A stretch of DNA of 64,000 bases from VXMO01 sp965205915 (GCA_965205915.1 OZ242191.1:620001-684000); one strand, 5' to 3'; numbered from the stretch's first letter, positions 43,566 to 52,807 are shown. Numbers and translations are program-made. Notes: generated by a model not told the origin, from the letters alone.

Positions 43566-43850
43566 CTACGGGTGATAGTCAACGATCTCAACGTCGATTG
43601 GTCCGGGGCCATCGGGCCAGGAAAAGCAGATACGCCACTGGCGGTTGATACGAATCGAATACTGTCCTTGCCTGTCACCTCGCAAGGTTTCCAACCGATT
43701 GCCGGGCAGTACAGCCAGGGTTCTCAAAGTAGGCGCCGCGTTCAGGATGGCCAATCGTCGTTCCGCTTGCGTCTCGAATGCCTGGAACTCCCGAACAATT
43801 TCTCCCGCTGCAAAGCGTTCCGTTCGACGATCCCGATAGCTGAGTATCAT
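43566..43850 (-). CDS. higB: HigB-type toxin (RelE superfamily)
   Basis: A 94-residue ribosome-dependent mRNA interferase. MILSYRDRRTERFAAGE opens the protein; LEALRG-like LETLRGDRQGQYSIRINRQWRICFSW and the end PIDVEIVDYHP are characteristic of the plasmid-maintenance killer group. ATG 43850 is preferred over an open extension to 43940. Followed directly by higA. Confidence 0.92.
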   Translation of the reverse strand: MILSYRDRRTERFAAGEIVREFQAFETQAERRLAILNAAPTLRTLAVLPGNRLETLRGDRQGQYSIRINRQWRICFSWPDGPGPIDVEIVDYHP

Positions 43851-43946
43851 GCCTGCCCAGCATACTTGCATGGACGCTGTACGTCCAACGTCACATCTTC
43901 GCGTCATTTCAAGAGCGGTTGGGCAGCCACTCCGGCCCATGCAAGT

Positions 43947-43980
43947 AGCGGGGCGGCCCCTTGGGGCCGCCCCGCTTTTG
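43947..43980 (-). terminator. Long GC hairpin after the sigma factor gene
   Basis: A perfect 14-bp inverted repeat, AGCGGGGCGGCCCC and its complement, separated by TT. It lies 22 nt beyond the sigma factor stop. No U-tract follows on the minus strand; TTTTGG follows on the plus strand. Confidence 0.6.
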
Positions 43981-44001
43981 GCGTCGTGTCAATCTTGGAC
44001 G

Positions 44002-45105
44002 TTAGTCCTCGATGTAGCCTTCCAGACGCTCCCGGTTGCGATGGAGGCGCAGGTTCTTCATGGCGCCCGCCTGGATCTGCCGGACACGCTCTCGTGTCAG
44101 GCTCAGCATGTCGCCAATCTCCCGCAGCGTGTACTCCTTGCCGTCCATGATGCCGAACCGCAGCTCGACTACCAGGCGCTCTCGGGGGGACAGCGAGGCC
44201 AGTACCGCTCCTACACGTTCGCGCAGCATGGTTTGTGCCACCAGGTCGATCGGCGACTGCTCTTCGTCCTGCGCCACGAAGTCCGCCAACGTTGCGCCAT
44301 CCTCACCTACGGGCGCGTCGATCGAGGCGGGCTGCTGTATCAGCGAGAGCAACTGCTCCACCTTCTCCAGCGGAATCTCGGTCTCGGTCGCCAACTCCTC
44401 CGGGGTGGCCTCTCGACCAAACTGCTGGAGGAGGCGGTGCCGGGCACGGTCAATCTTGGCGGAGAGCTCGCCCACATGAACCGGAAGACGGATGCTGCTT
44501 CCCTGCTCAGACACGCCCCGGGCGATGGCCTGCCGGATCCACCATGTGGCGTACGTGGAGAAGCGGAAGCCTCGACGGTGGTCGAACCGATCCACCGCCT
44601 TGAGCAGACCAATGTTGCCCTCCTGGATCAGGTCGAAGAGGGCCAGCCCCCTGCCCTGGTAGCGCTTGGCGATACTGACGACGAGGCGCAGATTGGCCTC
44701 GGTCATGGACTTACGAGCGCCCTCGCCCTTTTGGATCGTTACCAGGAGTTCCTGTCGCTCCCCGGCCGGCATGTTTTCCGCGCCGGCAAGACGTCCGGAC
44801 GCGCGCCGCCCCTCATCCATGAGGATGCCAAGCTCGGTCTCCTGTTGGGGAGTCAGCAGCTTGCGGCGGCCAATGTCCTGCAGATAACCCCTGAGCGGAT
44901 CGCTCAGGTTCTCCGCAGAGCCGCTGTCATAGTCATCGGCCTCCGCGGACTCCGCGCCGTCGATCCTCTCTTCTAGCGCTCCGTCGAGGCCGAGGACATT
45001 CCCGGAGGTCTCATCGGCCTCCATATGAATGCCGGGCACACCCGGCTCCTGTCGGGTCTCGTCCTCTGCGATCACGGCCCTTGCTTCATCCGTTATCGCC
45101 TTCAT
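44002..45105 (-). CDS. RpoD/SigA-type sigma factor
   Basis: A 367-residue sigma-70 protein. An acidic N-terminus of about 65 residues replaces region 1.1; region 1.2 is DPLRGYLQDIGRRKLLT near 69; region 2 holds ANLRLVVSIAKRYQGRGLALFDLIQEGNIGLLKAVDRFDHRRGFRFSTYATWWIRQAI (137-194); region 4.2 is EYTLREIGDMLSLTRERVRQIQ. The -10 recognition helix is that of a primary sigma, but group 2 cannot be excluded. AAGGAGG precedes the ATG. A good promoter lies upstream. Confidence 0.92.
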   Translation of the reverse strand: MKAITDEARAVIAEDETRQEPGVPGIHMEADETSGNVLGLDGALEERIDGAESAEADDYDSGSAENLSDPLRGYLQDIGRRKLLTPQQETELGILMDEGRRASGRLAGAENMPAGERQELLVTIQKGEGARKSMTEANLRLVVSIAKRYQGRGLALFDLIQEGNIGLLKAVDRFDHRRGFRFSTYATWWIRQAIARGVSEQGSSIRLPVHVGELSAKIDRARHRLLQQFGREATPEELATETEIPLEKVEQLLSLIQQPASIDAPVGEDGATLADFVAQDEEQSPIDLVAQTMLRERVGAVLASLSPRERLVVELRFGIMDGKEYTLREIGDMLSLTRERVRQIQAGAMKNLRLHRNRERLEGYIED

Positions 45106-45195
45106 CTGCGCACCTCCTTGTCATGGTCTCGACTGATTCCTATCAAGCCAATGACCAGACACCCCCTCCCAGTCTGCCAGCGGGGATTGGCTAAC

Positions 45196-45223
45196 AGCAT
45201 AGGCCTGTTCCTACGCTTGTCAA
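45196..45223 (-). promoter_or_regulatory. Sigma-70 type promoter for the sigma factor gene
   Basis: Perfect -35 TTGACA (45223-45218), a 16-nt spacer and TATGCT (45201-45196). The mRNA would have a leader of about 85 nt before ATG 45105. The rest of the 45106-45406 intergenic region has no other recognisable element. Confidence 0.65.
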
Positions 45224-45406
45224 TCTCTCGGTATCCGATGGTGCTTATGTGTCTCATGTCGTTTCCTTCATAAGTTAGAACGACTAAACCGCCGGTTGGG
45301 AAAGCAGGAGAGCTCAGTTTCGCGCCCGGAAACGAAATGTGGGACAATCAATCAGGACATCCCGCTACGCGCAGCACAAGGACAGCCAACTCGGAGTAGC
45401 ACTTCT

Positions 45407-46543
45407 ATGGAGCCACTACCTCGCCCGTTGGAAATCCTCGAAACTCTGGGCAAGCAACCGGCCACCTCCTATTTTGAGGAGAAAGTCGCCCACGCCATCG
45501 AGGGATTGCTGACAGATGCGGCGATCCCCCACGCGAGCGACGAATACGGCAACATCATTGCCCGGCTCACACGGCAGCCGTCGGTTGGCACACAATCCTC
45601 GCGCCCCATTGCGCTCGTCGCGCACATGGACCATCCGGGCTTCGAGATCGTCGATGTCGACGGGACGCGTTTGAAATTGCAGATGCGCGGCCGCGTGTCA
45701 GATGTTGTCTACGAGCAGCATATCGATCTGGTTGTCCACTGTGCAAACGGATCGGTATGCCGGGCGCGGACAACAGGCGCTGACGGCGACCGGGAAGCGC
45801 GCATCCTCTACGCCGACATGCAACAACCGGAGGCGCTAACTCTGCCCGCTTTTGCTGTTTTTGACCTCCCCGATTGTGACTTTGGTAACACCAGGGTTTT
45901 TGCACGTGCCCTGGACGATCTTGCGGGTTGCGCCGCCACTTTTGCTGTCCTTGAGACGCTCTCCGGCGAAAGCGAACCGATCGATATTTTCGGCATTTTC
46001 ACACGAGCGGAAGAGGAGGGTCTAGTAGGGGCGCGTTTATTGGCCGCCACCGGCGCTCTTCCAAAGGAAACGCTCGTGGTTTCCGTAGAATCCTCCAGAG
46101 CTTTGCCGGGCGCTGAGCAGGAAAACGGTCCCGTCATCCGCGTCGGCGACGCCGTTTCGACCTTTTCCCAGTCCGCCGAAGAGGTTTTGCAGACAGCCCG
46201 CGCCAAGCTGATGGGCCGAAATCCACCTATTCCGGTGCAGCGTCAACTCATGTCCGGCGGCGTCTGTGAAGCTTCAGTATTTGTCGCCCACGGCTATGAA
46301 TCTACAGGTATCGCGTTCCCCTTGGCCCACTACCACAACGGATTCGGTGAAGACTCCGTGCAGGCGGAGAACATTGCTATTGGTGATTTTCTGGGAGGTG
46401 TTGAGTTGCTGCTCGAAGCCGCTCGTTCTATGGATAGCCCTCAGCAGGAGCCGGCCGGCAGCGCTCCTTCGATCTATGCTCGCCTTCGTTCCGCGCCGGA
46501 GACGGAGGCCAATCGGCTACGCTCAATCGCCGCAAAACGCTGA
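45407..46543 (+). CDS. M42/M20-like zinc aminopeptidase
   Basis: From ATG 45407 (GGAG upstream) the product has 378 residues. Metal ligands fit the M42 glutamyl/cellulase-type peptidase pattern: AHMDHPG (His), RALDDLAGC (Asp), the catalytic pair in TRAEEEG, and a late His in PLAHYHNG. At the fourth ligand position it has Glu (SVESSRA) rather than the DVTHA Asp of classic M42 enzymes. Acts on peptides in the cytoplasm. The open frame extends 37 codons upstream without similarity. Confidence 0.83.
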   Translation: MEPLPRPLEILETLGKQPATSYFEEKVAHAIEGLLTDAAIPHASDEYGNIIARLTRQPSVGTQSSRPIALVAHMDHPGFEIVDVDGTRLKLQMRGRVSDVVYEQHIDLVVHCANGSVCRARTTGADGDREARILYADMQQPEALTLPAFAVFDLPDCDFGNTRVFARALDDLAGCAATFAVLETLSGESEPIDIFGIFTRAEEEGLVGARLLAATGALPKETLVVSVESSRALPGAEQENGPVIRVGDAVSTFSQSAEEVLQTARAKLMGRNPPIPVQRQLMSGGVCEASVFVAHGYESTGIAFPLAHYHNGFGEDSVQAENIAIGDFLGGVELLLEAARSMDSPQQEPAGSAPSIYARLRSAPETEANRLRSIAAKR

Positions 46544-46631
46544 TGATACGCCGGCAGCCGCTACGGGAAGCAGCGCGGCAATCAGTGGCGCTTTGTGATT
46601 TCATGCACTAGGATAAGAATAGGAACAAACG

Positions 46632-47672
46632 ATGCTACGGCAACTCTGGCTTTACGGGCGAATCCTCATCGGCGTGGCCCTCGGAGTAGGGGTTGCTTAT
46701 ATTATTGTCCGCGAGGTTCAGTGGGCAGAGTTGCTCGATCAACTCTCGCAATTTAACTGGTACCTTATGATTCCCGTCTTCGCCATCGTCGTGGCGAGCA
46801 ACGCGATACGGGCCGTCCGGTGGAGGATGCTATTTCACGGCAGGGCGCCATCGGCAACCCTACTCTTCTTTGTTGAGAACACCGGGCAGGGCCTGAATAA
46901 CCTCGCGCCAATTAGAGTAGTAGCCGAGCCGATCCAATTCGGCTATATCGCCCTCCGCGAGGGGTATGACAGGGGAGCAGTACTCGCGTCAATCATCTTG
47001 GGCCGTGTGTCGGATCTTGCCATTACGCTCGGTAGCCTTGCCGTTGGATTTGCCATATTCAAACCGGACGGCGCGGCCTATCTTCAGTGGGTCATCCTCA
47101 CGCTTGTCGCAATCGTCGTCGCTATTGCGGTCGTTTCCCTGTATACACACCGCATCACCTTCTTCGAACGGTTTTCGCTGGTGCGGACGTACTCTGCGGC
47201 CTGGCAAGAACTGGTGGGGCAACCCAGGAAACTGTTCTCCGTCATGGGAGTAACGCTTGCCACATGGCTAACACTTGGGCTTGCCGCATTCGTCGTTGCG
47301 CTTGACAAGGACTTATCGCCCACAGGCTATGGGCATCCCTTGCAGCTCTTTGTGATCATCTACGTCGTTGTTCTGGGAACAATGACGTTGGGCTCTGTGT
47401 TGCCCGGCCTCCCGTCCGGCATCGGGCCATTTGAGGCTGCGGCAGTAGCGTTTCTGGGTTTCTACGGCGTTGGCAAGGAGGCTGCTCTGGCCTTTGGCCT
47501 CATCATCCACATGGGGTTCTTCGTTCCGCCTATTGTCATCGCCATCGGGACATTGATTATATTTGGCCCTCCGTGGTCGACGAGGCATCGGGTGCGTCGC
47601 CTCCGGCGCGAGAGGCGCGAAGCCCGACGAGCATCCGCAGCCAGAAGGGAAGCGCAAGAAGGAGGGCTATAA
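46632..47672 (+). CDS. LPG_synthase_TM/UPF0104 family flippase-like membrane protein
   Basis: A 346-residue protein with about eight spans matching the transmembrane domain of lysylphosphatidylglycerol synthases: YLMIPVFAIVVASNAIRAVRWRML, then NTGQGLNNLAPIRVVAEPIQ and GSVLPGLPSGIGPFEAAAVAFLG. Stand-alone members probably flip lipids. The last 39 codons, mostly Arg and Ala, lie over the 3' end of plsY on the opposite strand (116-nt overlap). Confidence 0.85.
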   Translation: MLRQLWLYGRILIGVALGVGVAYIIVREVQWAELLDQLSQFNWYLMIPVFAIVVASNAIRAVRWRMLFHGRAPSATLLFFVENTGQGLNNLAPIRVVAEPIQFGYIALREGYDRGAVLASIILGRVSDLAITLGSLAVGFAIFKPDGAAYLQWVILTLVAIVVAIAVVSLYTHRITFFERFSLVRTYSAAWQELVGQPRKLFSVMGVTLATWLTLGLAAFVVALDKDLSPTGYGHPLQLFVIIYVVVLGTMTLGSVLPGLPSGIGPFEAAAVAFLGFYGVGKEAALAFGLIIHMGFFVPPIVIAIGTLIIFGPPWSTRHRVRRLRRERREARRASAARREAQEGGL

Positions 47673-48225
47673 CTATCCCGCCGTACACGTACCCGGGCCG
47701 GTCTATGGCCAGCACCGAGGGAAGCGAAACATCGGTCCAAATCGATATGGAAGTGATAATGAACGCTATGCCGATAGTGAGGCCGCCGGTCCACCCCATG
47801 TTCTTCGTCACGAGCAGCATCGGGAGTCCAACGAATCCGGCGGCAACGGTCGGCATAAGCATCATTCCGGCAACGCCGCCAAATGCGGACGCCAGGCCGG
47901 CGCCACCCCTGAATCGCAGCCATATCGGGTACTGATGGCCCCAAAGCGCGCCCGCGGCAGCAATAGTTGTGCCGGTCGGGCCTAGATCAAGGACACGATC
48001 TGCGATGAGAACGGGAATGAGTCCCTTTGAAATGTCGACGACAGCGACAAAGACACCTGCCTTGGGATTGATTTCCCTGAAGACATTGGCCGCGCCGGCG
48101 TTTCCGGTGCCCAGCTCTCTTACGTCCACACCCGCTACCAGGCGAGACATGATGACCGCTGTTGGAAACGAACCGAACAAGTACCCCACGATGAGGATGC
48201 CAATTAGAGTTACCGCGTCATTCAT
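47557..48225 (-). CDS. plsY: Glycerol-3-phosphate acyltransferase PlsY
   Basis: PlsY transfers acyl groups from acyl-phosphate to glycerol-3-phosphate in the membrane. Conserved blocks: YLFGSFPTAVIMSRL, GTGNAGAANVFREINPKAG and GHQYPIWLRFRGGAGLASAFG. ATG 48225 is placed after GGAGGT; a GTG at 48246 would add seven residues. The C-terminus (about 222 residues in total) is longer than usual and overlaps the convergent flippase-like gene by 116 nt. Confidence 0.92.
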   Translation of the reverse strand: MNDAVTLIGILIVGYLFGSFPTAVIMSRLVAGVDVRELGTGNAGAANVFREINPKAGVFVAVVDISKGLIPVLIADRVLDLGPTGTTIAAAGALWGHQYPIWLRFRGGAGLASAFGGVAGMMLMPTVAAGFVGLPMLLVTKNMGWTGGLTIGIAFIITSISIWTDVSLPSVLAIDRPGYVYGGIVIALLLALPFWLRMLVGLRASRAGGDAPDASSTTEGQI

Positions 48226-48409
48226 TGTCGCTATTACCTCCGCCACCTTGGGCGTCCCGGGAATCTCTTTTCGCGCGCAAGCTGCATACTAGCGTAGCGT
48301 ACAAGCAGCTTGGAAGCATGGAGTAAGATCGCAAATGGAAGTACCGTAGGCTCGAGACCAAACCCACGCACGGCCTTGCCGAGAGGCTGAGGCACAAGAA
48401 GCGAGCAGA

Positions 48410-49711
48410 ATGAGGCTACGACCGCAAGGGAATCGGGGCGACGAATTGGGCAACGGCCTTCTCGGATCAGTCGGTTTAAGGCTGGCAATCGCCATCATTA
48501 CGCTGGCGGCGGGGGTCTATCTTCTCAAGGGCATTTCGGATCTCTTTAGTCTTCTTTTTGACTTCCTGCTCCTCATATTCCTCGCCTGGATTCTCTCAGC
48601 GGCGGTGAGGCGCCTCGCGGGTGTTGTGGCCACCTATGTCCCCCGACCGTACTGGGCCGCGATTCCAATCGCCTACCTCATCATTCTTTTGCCGGTCGTG
48701 GCCCTAATCGGGCTTCTTGTGCCGGTGACAATTGCGCAGATGTTTGACCTTTCGCGGAACTTGCCGGATTTTGCCGTGAGGATGTCCGGTTTGCTGTCCG
48801 CCGTCAATGAGTTCTTCGATTCCCTGGGTGCGGCAGGTGGTGGCGCTGAGGCGACGGCCACAGATCCGTTGCTTGCCCTGGGAGCAACCGCGAGCGCGTG
48901 GATTCAGGACAACGCGCTGGGAATCGTCGGTAGCACGACGAACATTTTGATTCAAACTATTTTCTGCATCTCGCTGTCGTTCTATATGACCATTGAGAAG
49001 GATGAGCTGCTGGGATTGTTCTTCAGGCTTCTTCCTGCCGAATATCACGACCGGGCCTCCGCGATCATGAGCCATCTCGACAGGACCTTCTTCTCATACC
49101 TGAAGGGCATCTCAATAGTTGTTGGGCTTTATTCCGTGGCGATCACAACGACGATGCTCGCTGCCGGGTTGCCCTTTGCCCTGCCAATCGGTATCACTGC
49201 CGGCCTCATTCAGCTGGTTCCGATCATCGGCGAGTTCGCCGCCATCGGTATCCCAATTACGATTGCCCTGCTCACAGGCTCGGTAACGACGGCAATTGTT
49301 GTTTCGGTTGCCCTCATTTCATGGAGTCTTTTCATGAACAACGTGGTGCTGCCGCGTGTTTATGGGAGGGCCGTGCGCATGCCCGGCTTCTTTGTCCTGG
49401 TTGCGGTGGTACTCGGTACACGGTTCGCGGGCCCGTGGGGCGCGATGCTGGGCGTTCCCGTTGCCGGTTTCATCTACTCCCTGATCTTCGCCTGGGGAGA
49501 GTTGGGCCAGAGCGAGAATGCCGAGGCGGAAGAAGCGACGGTGGAAGAAGCCGCGGCAACGGGCGGGAATGGAACTTCCGTCCAGGCAGTCGGAACATCC
49601 GGTTCGCCGGTCGTGACAGGAAATGGCAACGTTTCCGTGAACGGCAACGGCTCGCGGATACGCAGCCCGCGACGGATCCTGGCGAGTATCCGCAACATCA
49701 TCTCCCGCTAG
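48410..49711 (+). CDS. AI-2E family transporter (PerM/YdiK-like)
   Basis: A 433-residue membrane protein with about eight spans and the family signature near the C-terminal half: GITAGLIQLVPIIGEFAAIGIPITIALLTGS and FMNNVVLPRVYGRAV. Some members export AI-2, others couple sodium or protons to unknown efflux. The final 60 residues are a hydrophilic tail rich in Glu, Gly, Asn and Ser, ending basic. Divergent from plsY. Confidence 0.88.
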   Translation: MRLRPQGNRGDELGNGLLGSVGLRLAIAIITLAAGVYLLKGISDLFSLLFDFLLLIFLAWILSAAVRRLAGVVATYVPRPYWAAIPIAYLIILLPVVALIGLLVPVTIAQMFDLSRNLPDFAVRMSGLLSAVNEFFDSLGAAGGGAEATATDPLLALGATASAWIQDNALGIVGSTTNILIQTIFCISLSFYMTIEKDELLGLFFRLLPAEYHDRASAIMSHLDRTFFSYLKGISIVVGLYSVAITTTMLAAGLPFALPIGITAGLIQLVPIIGEFAAIGIPITIALLTGSVTTAIVVSVALISWSLFMNNVVLPRVYGRAVRMPGFFVLVAVVLGTRFAGPWGAMLGVPVAGFIYSLIFAWGELGQSENAEAEEATVEEAAATGGNGTSVQAVGTSGSPVVTGNGNVSVNGNGSRIRSPRRILASIRNIISR

Positions 49712-49756
49712 TGCCGCTTGCAACGCGGTCGGGGTTTGGCGCCGCCAAACTACTCT

Positions 49757-50500
49757 TCAGGAATCAAACCCCAGCCGCATGTTGCGCATGCTGACATAGC
49801 GCGTGCCCTGATTATGCGCGACGACGATGTGGTCCAAGACCTGAATCTCCAGCGCCTTGCCGGCTTCCACCAGGTGTCTCGTCGTCCGTTCATCGTCCGG
49901 GCTTGGTGATGGGTCACCCGAGGGGTGGTTGTGAACGACAATGACGTTTGGTTGATTGCGACGCACCGCCTCGCGAAATACCTCTGCAGTCCGCACCTGT
50001 GATGAATTGACGGTGCCGCGATAAAGAGCTTCGACGTGTACGACATGGTTCCTGGTATCCAGAACAAGGACGCGCAGCTCTTCGTGTTCGAGAAAGACCA
50101 TTTCCGAGCCGACAATGTTATAGACGTCCTCAGGGCCGGAGATGACAGGCTTCTCCTCCGGGGCTTCGGCCTGCAGGCGCCGCCCCAACTCCAACGCAGC
50201 TTTAATCTGGGCAGTCTTGGCCATAGCCAAGCCCGATTGGCTCGAGAGTTCGTGGAAACTCGCTTGCTGCAAGCCCTTCAGTCCGTCCATGTCTCGCAGG
50301 AGGCGCGTGGCCATTGTGACGGCACTCTCGTTGCGGCGGCCAACACGCAAGAGGATTGCAAGGAGCTCCGAGTTGCTGAGGGCCTGGGAACCCTGATCTC
50401 GCAGGCGTTCGCGGGGTCTCTCGTCCTGAGGCACATCCCGAATGAGCAGACCGGCGGAATACCCGGCTTCACCGGGCTCTCGTTGTTGTGTTTCAGTCAC
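49757..50500 (-). CDS. radC: RadC/JAB-domain protein
   Basis: A 247-residue RadC family protein. The N-terminal helix-hairpin-helix part has RERLRDQGSQALSNSELLAILLRVG; the JAMM metal motif is VVHNHPSGDPSPSPDD near residue 195, after EVFREAVRRNQPNVIV. RadC homologues are linked to DNA transformation or mobile elements, and the name should not be taken as proof of a repair role. GTG start at 50500. It follows the rplL terminator. Confidence 0.92.
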   Translation of the reverse strand: MTETQQREPGEAGYSAGLLIRDVPQDERPRERLRDQGSQALSNSELLAILLRVGRRNESAVTMATRLLRDMDGLKGLQQASFHELSSQSGLAMAKTAQIKAALELGRRLQAEAPEEKPVISGPEDVYNIVGSEMVFLEHEELRVLVLDTRNHVVHVEALYRGTVNSSQVRTAEVFREAVRRNQPNVIVVHNHPSGDPSPSPDDERTTRHLVEAGKALEIQVLDHIVVAHNQGTRYVSMRNMRLGFDS

Positions 50501-50546
50501 GCGCCTCTCCCCGCCCTATCTCCGTCTTGCCAATCAAAACACAACA

Positions 50547-50580
50547 ACCGGCAGCCTGTTCAACATGACAGGCTGCCGGT
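50547..50580 (-). terminator. Rho-independent terminator of the rplJ-rplL operon
   Basis: A 13-bp stem ACCGGCAGCCTGT with its complement around an 8-nt loop, followed on the minus strand by TGTTGTGTTTTG. It lies 55 nt after rplL. Confidence 0.8.
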
Positions 50581-50635
50581 CGGCGTTCCGAAATCACATT
50601 ATCCCAGTCGATAGTGACCGGGACGCCGGGAAGTC

Positions 50636-51019
50636 CTAGGTAACGTCGACGCCTGCGCCGACGCCCTCAAGCTTGGACTTGATGGTATCGGACTCGTCCT
50701 TCGCGACGTTCTCCTTGATGGACGTAGGGGCGGACTCCACCAGTTCTTTTGCTTCCTTGAGGCCGAGGCCCGGCACCAATTCACGAACGGCCTTGATGAC
50801 CTCAATCTTGTTGGGGCCGATTTCCTTGAGGGTGACAGTGAATTCGAACTGCTCTTCCTCGGCGGGCGCGGCATCACCGGCCGCGGCGGCCGGAGCAGCA
50901 ATGGCGACAGCCGCGGCGGCCGTCACACCAAGACGTTCCTCAAGTTCTTTGACCAGTTCAGCCAGGTCAAGGACAGACATGCCCTCAATTGCCGCAACTA
51001 TCTCTGCTTTCGTCGTCAT
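50636..51019 (-). CDS. rplL: 50S ribosomal protein L7/L12
   Basis: 127 residues: N-terminal dimerisation helix LDLAELVKELEERLGV, an Ala-rich hinge (AAAVAIAAPAAAAG) and the conserved C-terminal domain FEFTVTLKEIGPNKIEVIKAVRELVPGLGLKEAKELVESAP. GGAGAGGAG precedes ATG 51019. It lies 4 nt after rplJ and is the last gene before the terminator; rpoB does not follow. Confidence 0.97.
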   Translation of the reverse strand: MTTKAEIVAAIEGMSVLDLAELVKELEERLGVTAAAAVAIAAPAAAAGDAAPAEEEQFEFTVTLKEIGPNKIEVIKAVRELVPGLGLKEAKELVESAPTSIKENVAKDESDTIKSKLEGVGAGVDVT

Positions 51020-51023
51020 TTCG

Positions 51024-51554
51024 TTAGCTCCTCTCCTCCAACTGTCTACGTCTCTGATCCAGAACATTCACAATACTGCTCAAGTGAGCATGCAATACGC
51101 CAACAAGCTTCTGGCTCACGCCGTTCATTGCGCCCATCACCTGTGCCAGCAGAACCACACGGGACGGGAGCGTTGCGATTCTTTCCAGCTCAGCCGGGGC
51201 AACGACGCGCCGATCAAGCACGGCGTTTGTGATCCGAAGCTGCATACGGTTTGTACGGACATAGCCGGTCAGCGCCTGGATGACAGGTATCGGATCCTCA
51301 CGAGTGACGATGAGGCCTACCGAGCCATCAAGCAGGCTTCCGATCTCGTCCCCCTGCCCCAACGCCTCAGCGGCACGCAGAGCCAGACGATTCTTGACGA
51401 TGCGATAGCGCGTGTCATTGATCCGCAACGCGTGGCGCAAGCCCTCCATCTGCTGCACGGACAGGCCGGCGTGGCCGGCGCCGACGATCAGGGAAGCGCC
51501 GTTCAGGAACTCGGTGAGTTCCTCTACCTGTTCAATCTTCTTGGCTGATGGCAT
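51024..51554 (-). CDS. rplJ: 50S ribosomal protein L10
   Basis: 176 residues from ATG 51554: KKIEQVEELTEFLNGASLIVGAGHAGLSVQQMEGLRHALR, RYRIVKNRLALRAAE and GSVGLIVTREDPIPVIQALTGY are L10 blocks. L10 holds the L7/L12 dimers on the ribosome stalk. The gap to rplA is only 34 nt, leaving no room for the long L10 leader known from other bacteria. Confidence 0.96.
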   Translation of the reverse strand: MPSAKKIEQVEELTEFLNGASLIVGAGHAGLSVQQMEGLRHALRINDTRYRIVKNRLALRAAEALGQGDEIGSLLDGSVGLIVTREDPIPVIQALTGYVRTNRMQLRITNAVLDRRVVAPAELERIATLPSRVVLLAQVMGAMNGVSQKLVGVLHAHLSSIVNVLDQRRRQLEERS

Positions 51555-51588
51555 TAGCTTCTCGTTCCTGCAGAGTTTCTGTGGTCGT

Positions 51589-52305
51589 TTAGTCGGCAGG
51601 CCGGAGCGTTGCTGCGGCAATCGGGTCAATATTGATGCCCGGCCCCATGGAACTGGAGACGCTGACACTTCGGATGAACTGACCGCGGACAACTTCCGGG
51701 CGAGCCTGAGTGATGGCGCTCACAAGCGCCGCCAGGTTTCCCTTGAGGTTTTCTTTTTCAAAGCTCGCCTTGCCGATGGGGCTATGTATGATTCCGGTCC
51801 GGTCTAGCCGGAACTCGACGCGTCCCTTACGGGCCTCTTCGATGGCTCGTGGCAAATCCTGCGGCTGCACAACGGTATTGCCACGCGGGCTTGGCATGAG
51901 ACCGCGGCGGCCAAGCACGCGGCCAAGCTTGCCAATGCGTCCCATGATGTCCGGCGTCGCCAGCGCGACGTCAAAGTCGACCCACCCGCCCTCGATACGC
52001 TCAATCAGATCGTCAGAACCGACGAAGGTCGCGCCCGCCTCTATGGCCAAACGCTCTCCTTCACCCTGCGCAAATACGAGCACGCGAACCGGTTTACCAA
52101 GACCATGGGGAAGAAGCACGACTCCACGCACTTGCTGATCGGCCTGACGTGGATCGACGTTGAGGCGTATATGTAGTTCGACGGTCTCGTCGAACTTGGC
52201 AGTTGCGGAGTCTTTTAGCAGGCCGAGCGCGGTGTCAGTGTCATAAAACTCGAGGGGCTCGACCTTGTCCGCGGCCTGATCGTATCGTTTGCTGTGCTTT
52301 GGCAT
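51589..52305 (-). CDS. rplA: 50S ribosomal protein L1
   Basis: 238 residues with the L1 signatures VELHIRLNVDPRQADQQVRGVVLLPHGLGK, EAGATFVGSDDLIERI and MGRIGKLGRVLGRRGLMPSPRGNTV. L1 forms the mobile stalk near the E site. 18 nt after rplK in the standard rplK-rplA order. Confidence 0.97.
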   Translation of the reverse strand: MPKHSKRYDQAADKVEPLEFYDTDTALGLLKDSATAKFDETVELHIRLNVDPRQADQQVRGVVLLPHGLGKPVRVLVFAQGEGERLAIEAGATFVGSDDLIERIEGGWVDFDVALATPDIMGRIGKLGRVLGRRGLMPSPRGNTVVQPQDLPRAIEEARKGRVEFRLDRTGIIHSPIGKASFEKENLKGNLAALVSAITQARPEVVRGQFIRSVSVSSSMGPGINIDPIAAATLRPAD

Positions 52306-52323
52306 CTTCTAATTATCCGTGTG

Positions 52324-52749
52324 TCAGTCTGCGATGTCGATGCCCATGCTCCGGGCGGAGCCCAGGACCATTTGCATCGCGGCTTCCATGTCATCCGTGT
52401 TTAGGTCAGCCATCTTGATCTGCGCAATCTCCCGGATTTTGTCGCGCGTGATTGTCGCCACACGCTCCGTTCTTACGTCTGAGCTACCCTTCTCGATTCC
52501 CACAGCCTTGCGGAGGAGATCGGACGCAGGCGGGGTCTTGGTGACGAAGGTGAATGAGCGATCTTCAAAGATGGTGATGTCAACGGGGATGATATTGCCG
52601 GTCTGATCCGCCGTGCGGGCGTTGTATTCCTTGACGAAGCCCATGATGTTGACACCATGGGGGCCAAGCGCCGTGCCGACGGGGGGCGCGGGCGTGGCCT
52701 TGCCTGCCTGGATTTGCAGGCGGACTACTGAGCGTACTTTACGTGCCAT
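52324..52749 (-). CDS. rplK: 50S ribosomal protein L11
   Basis: 141 residues with VRLQIQAGKATPAPPVGTALGPHGVNIMGFVKEYNART and the C-terminal rRNA-binding MADLNTDDMEAAMQMVLGSARSMGI. The length and the motif set match L11 exactly. Follows nusG by 58 nt. Confidence 0.97.
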   Translation of the reverse strand: MARKVRSVVRLQIQAGKATPAPPVGTALGPHGVNIMGFVKEYNARTADQTGNIIPVDITIFEDRSFTFVTKTPPASDLLRKAVGIEKGSSDVRTERVATITRDKIREIAQIKMADLNTDDMEAAMQMVLGSARSMGIDIAD

Positions 52750-52807
52750 ATTTCTCTCGGTTTGTTAATTGGTTGTTGTTCAGGACAAGACGGTGAAACT
52801 TCAGCCG

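Noticed and set aside
43849..44976. 375-codon plus-strand frame over the sigma factor
   Set aside because: Antisense to a sigma-70 gene with complete conserved regions; no independent similarity.
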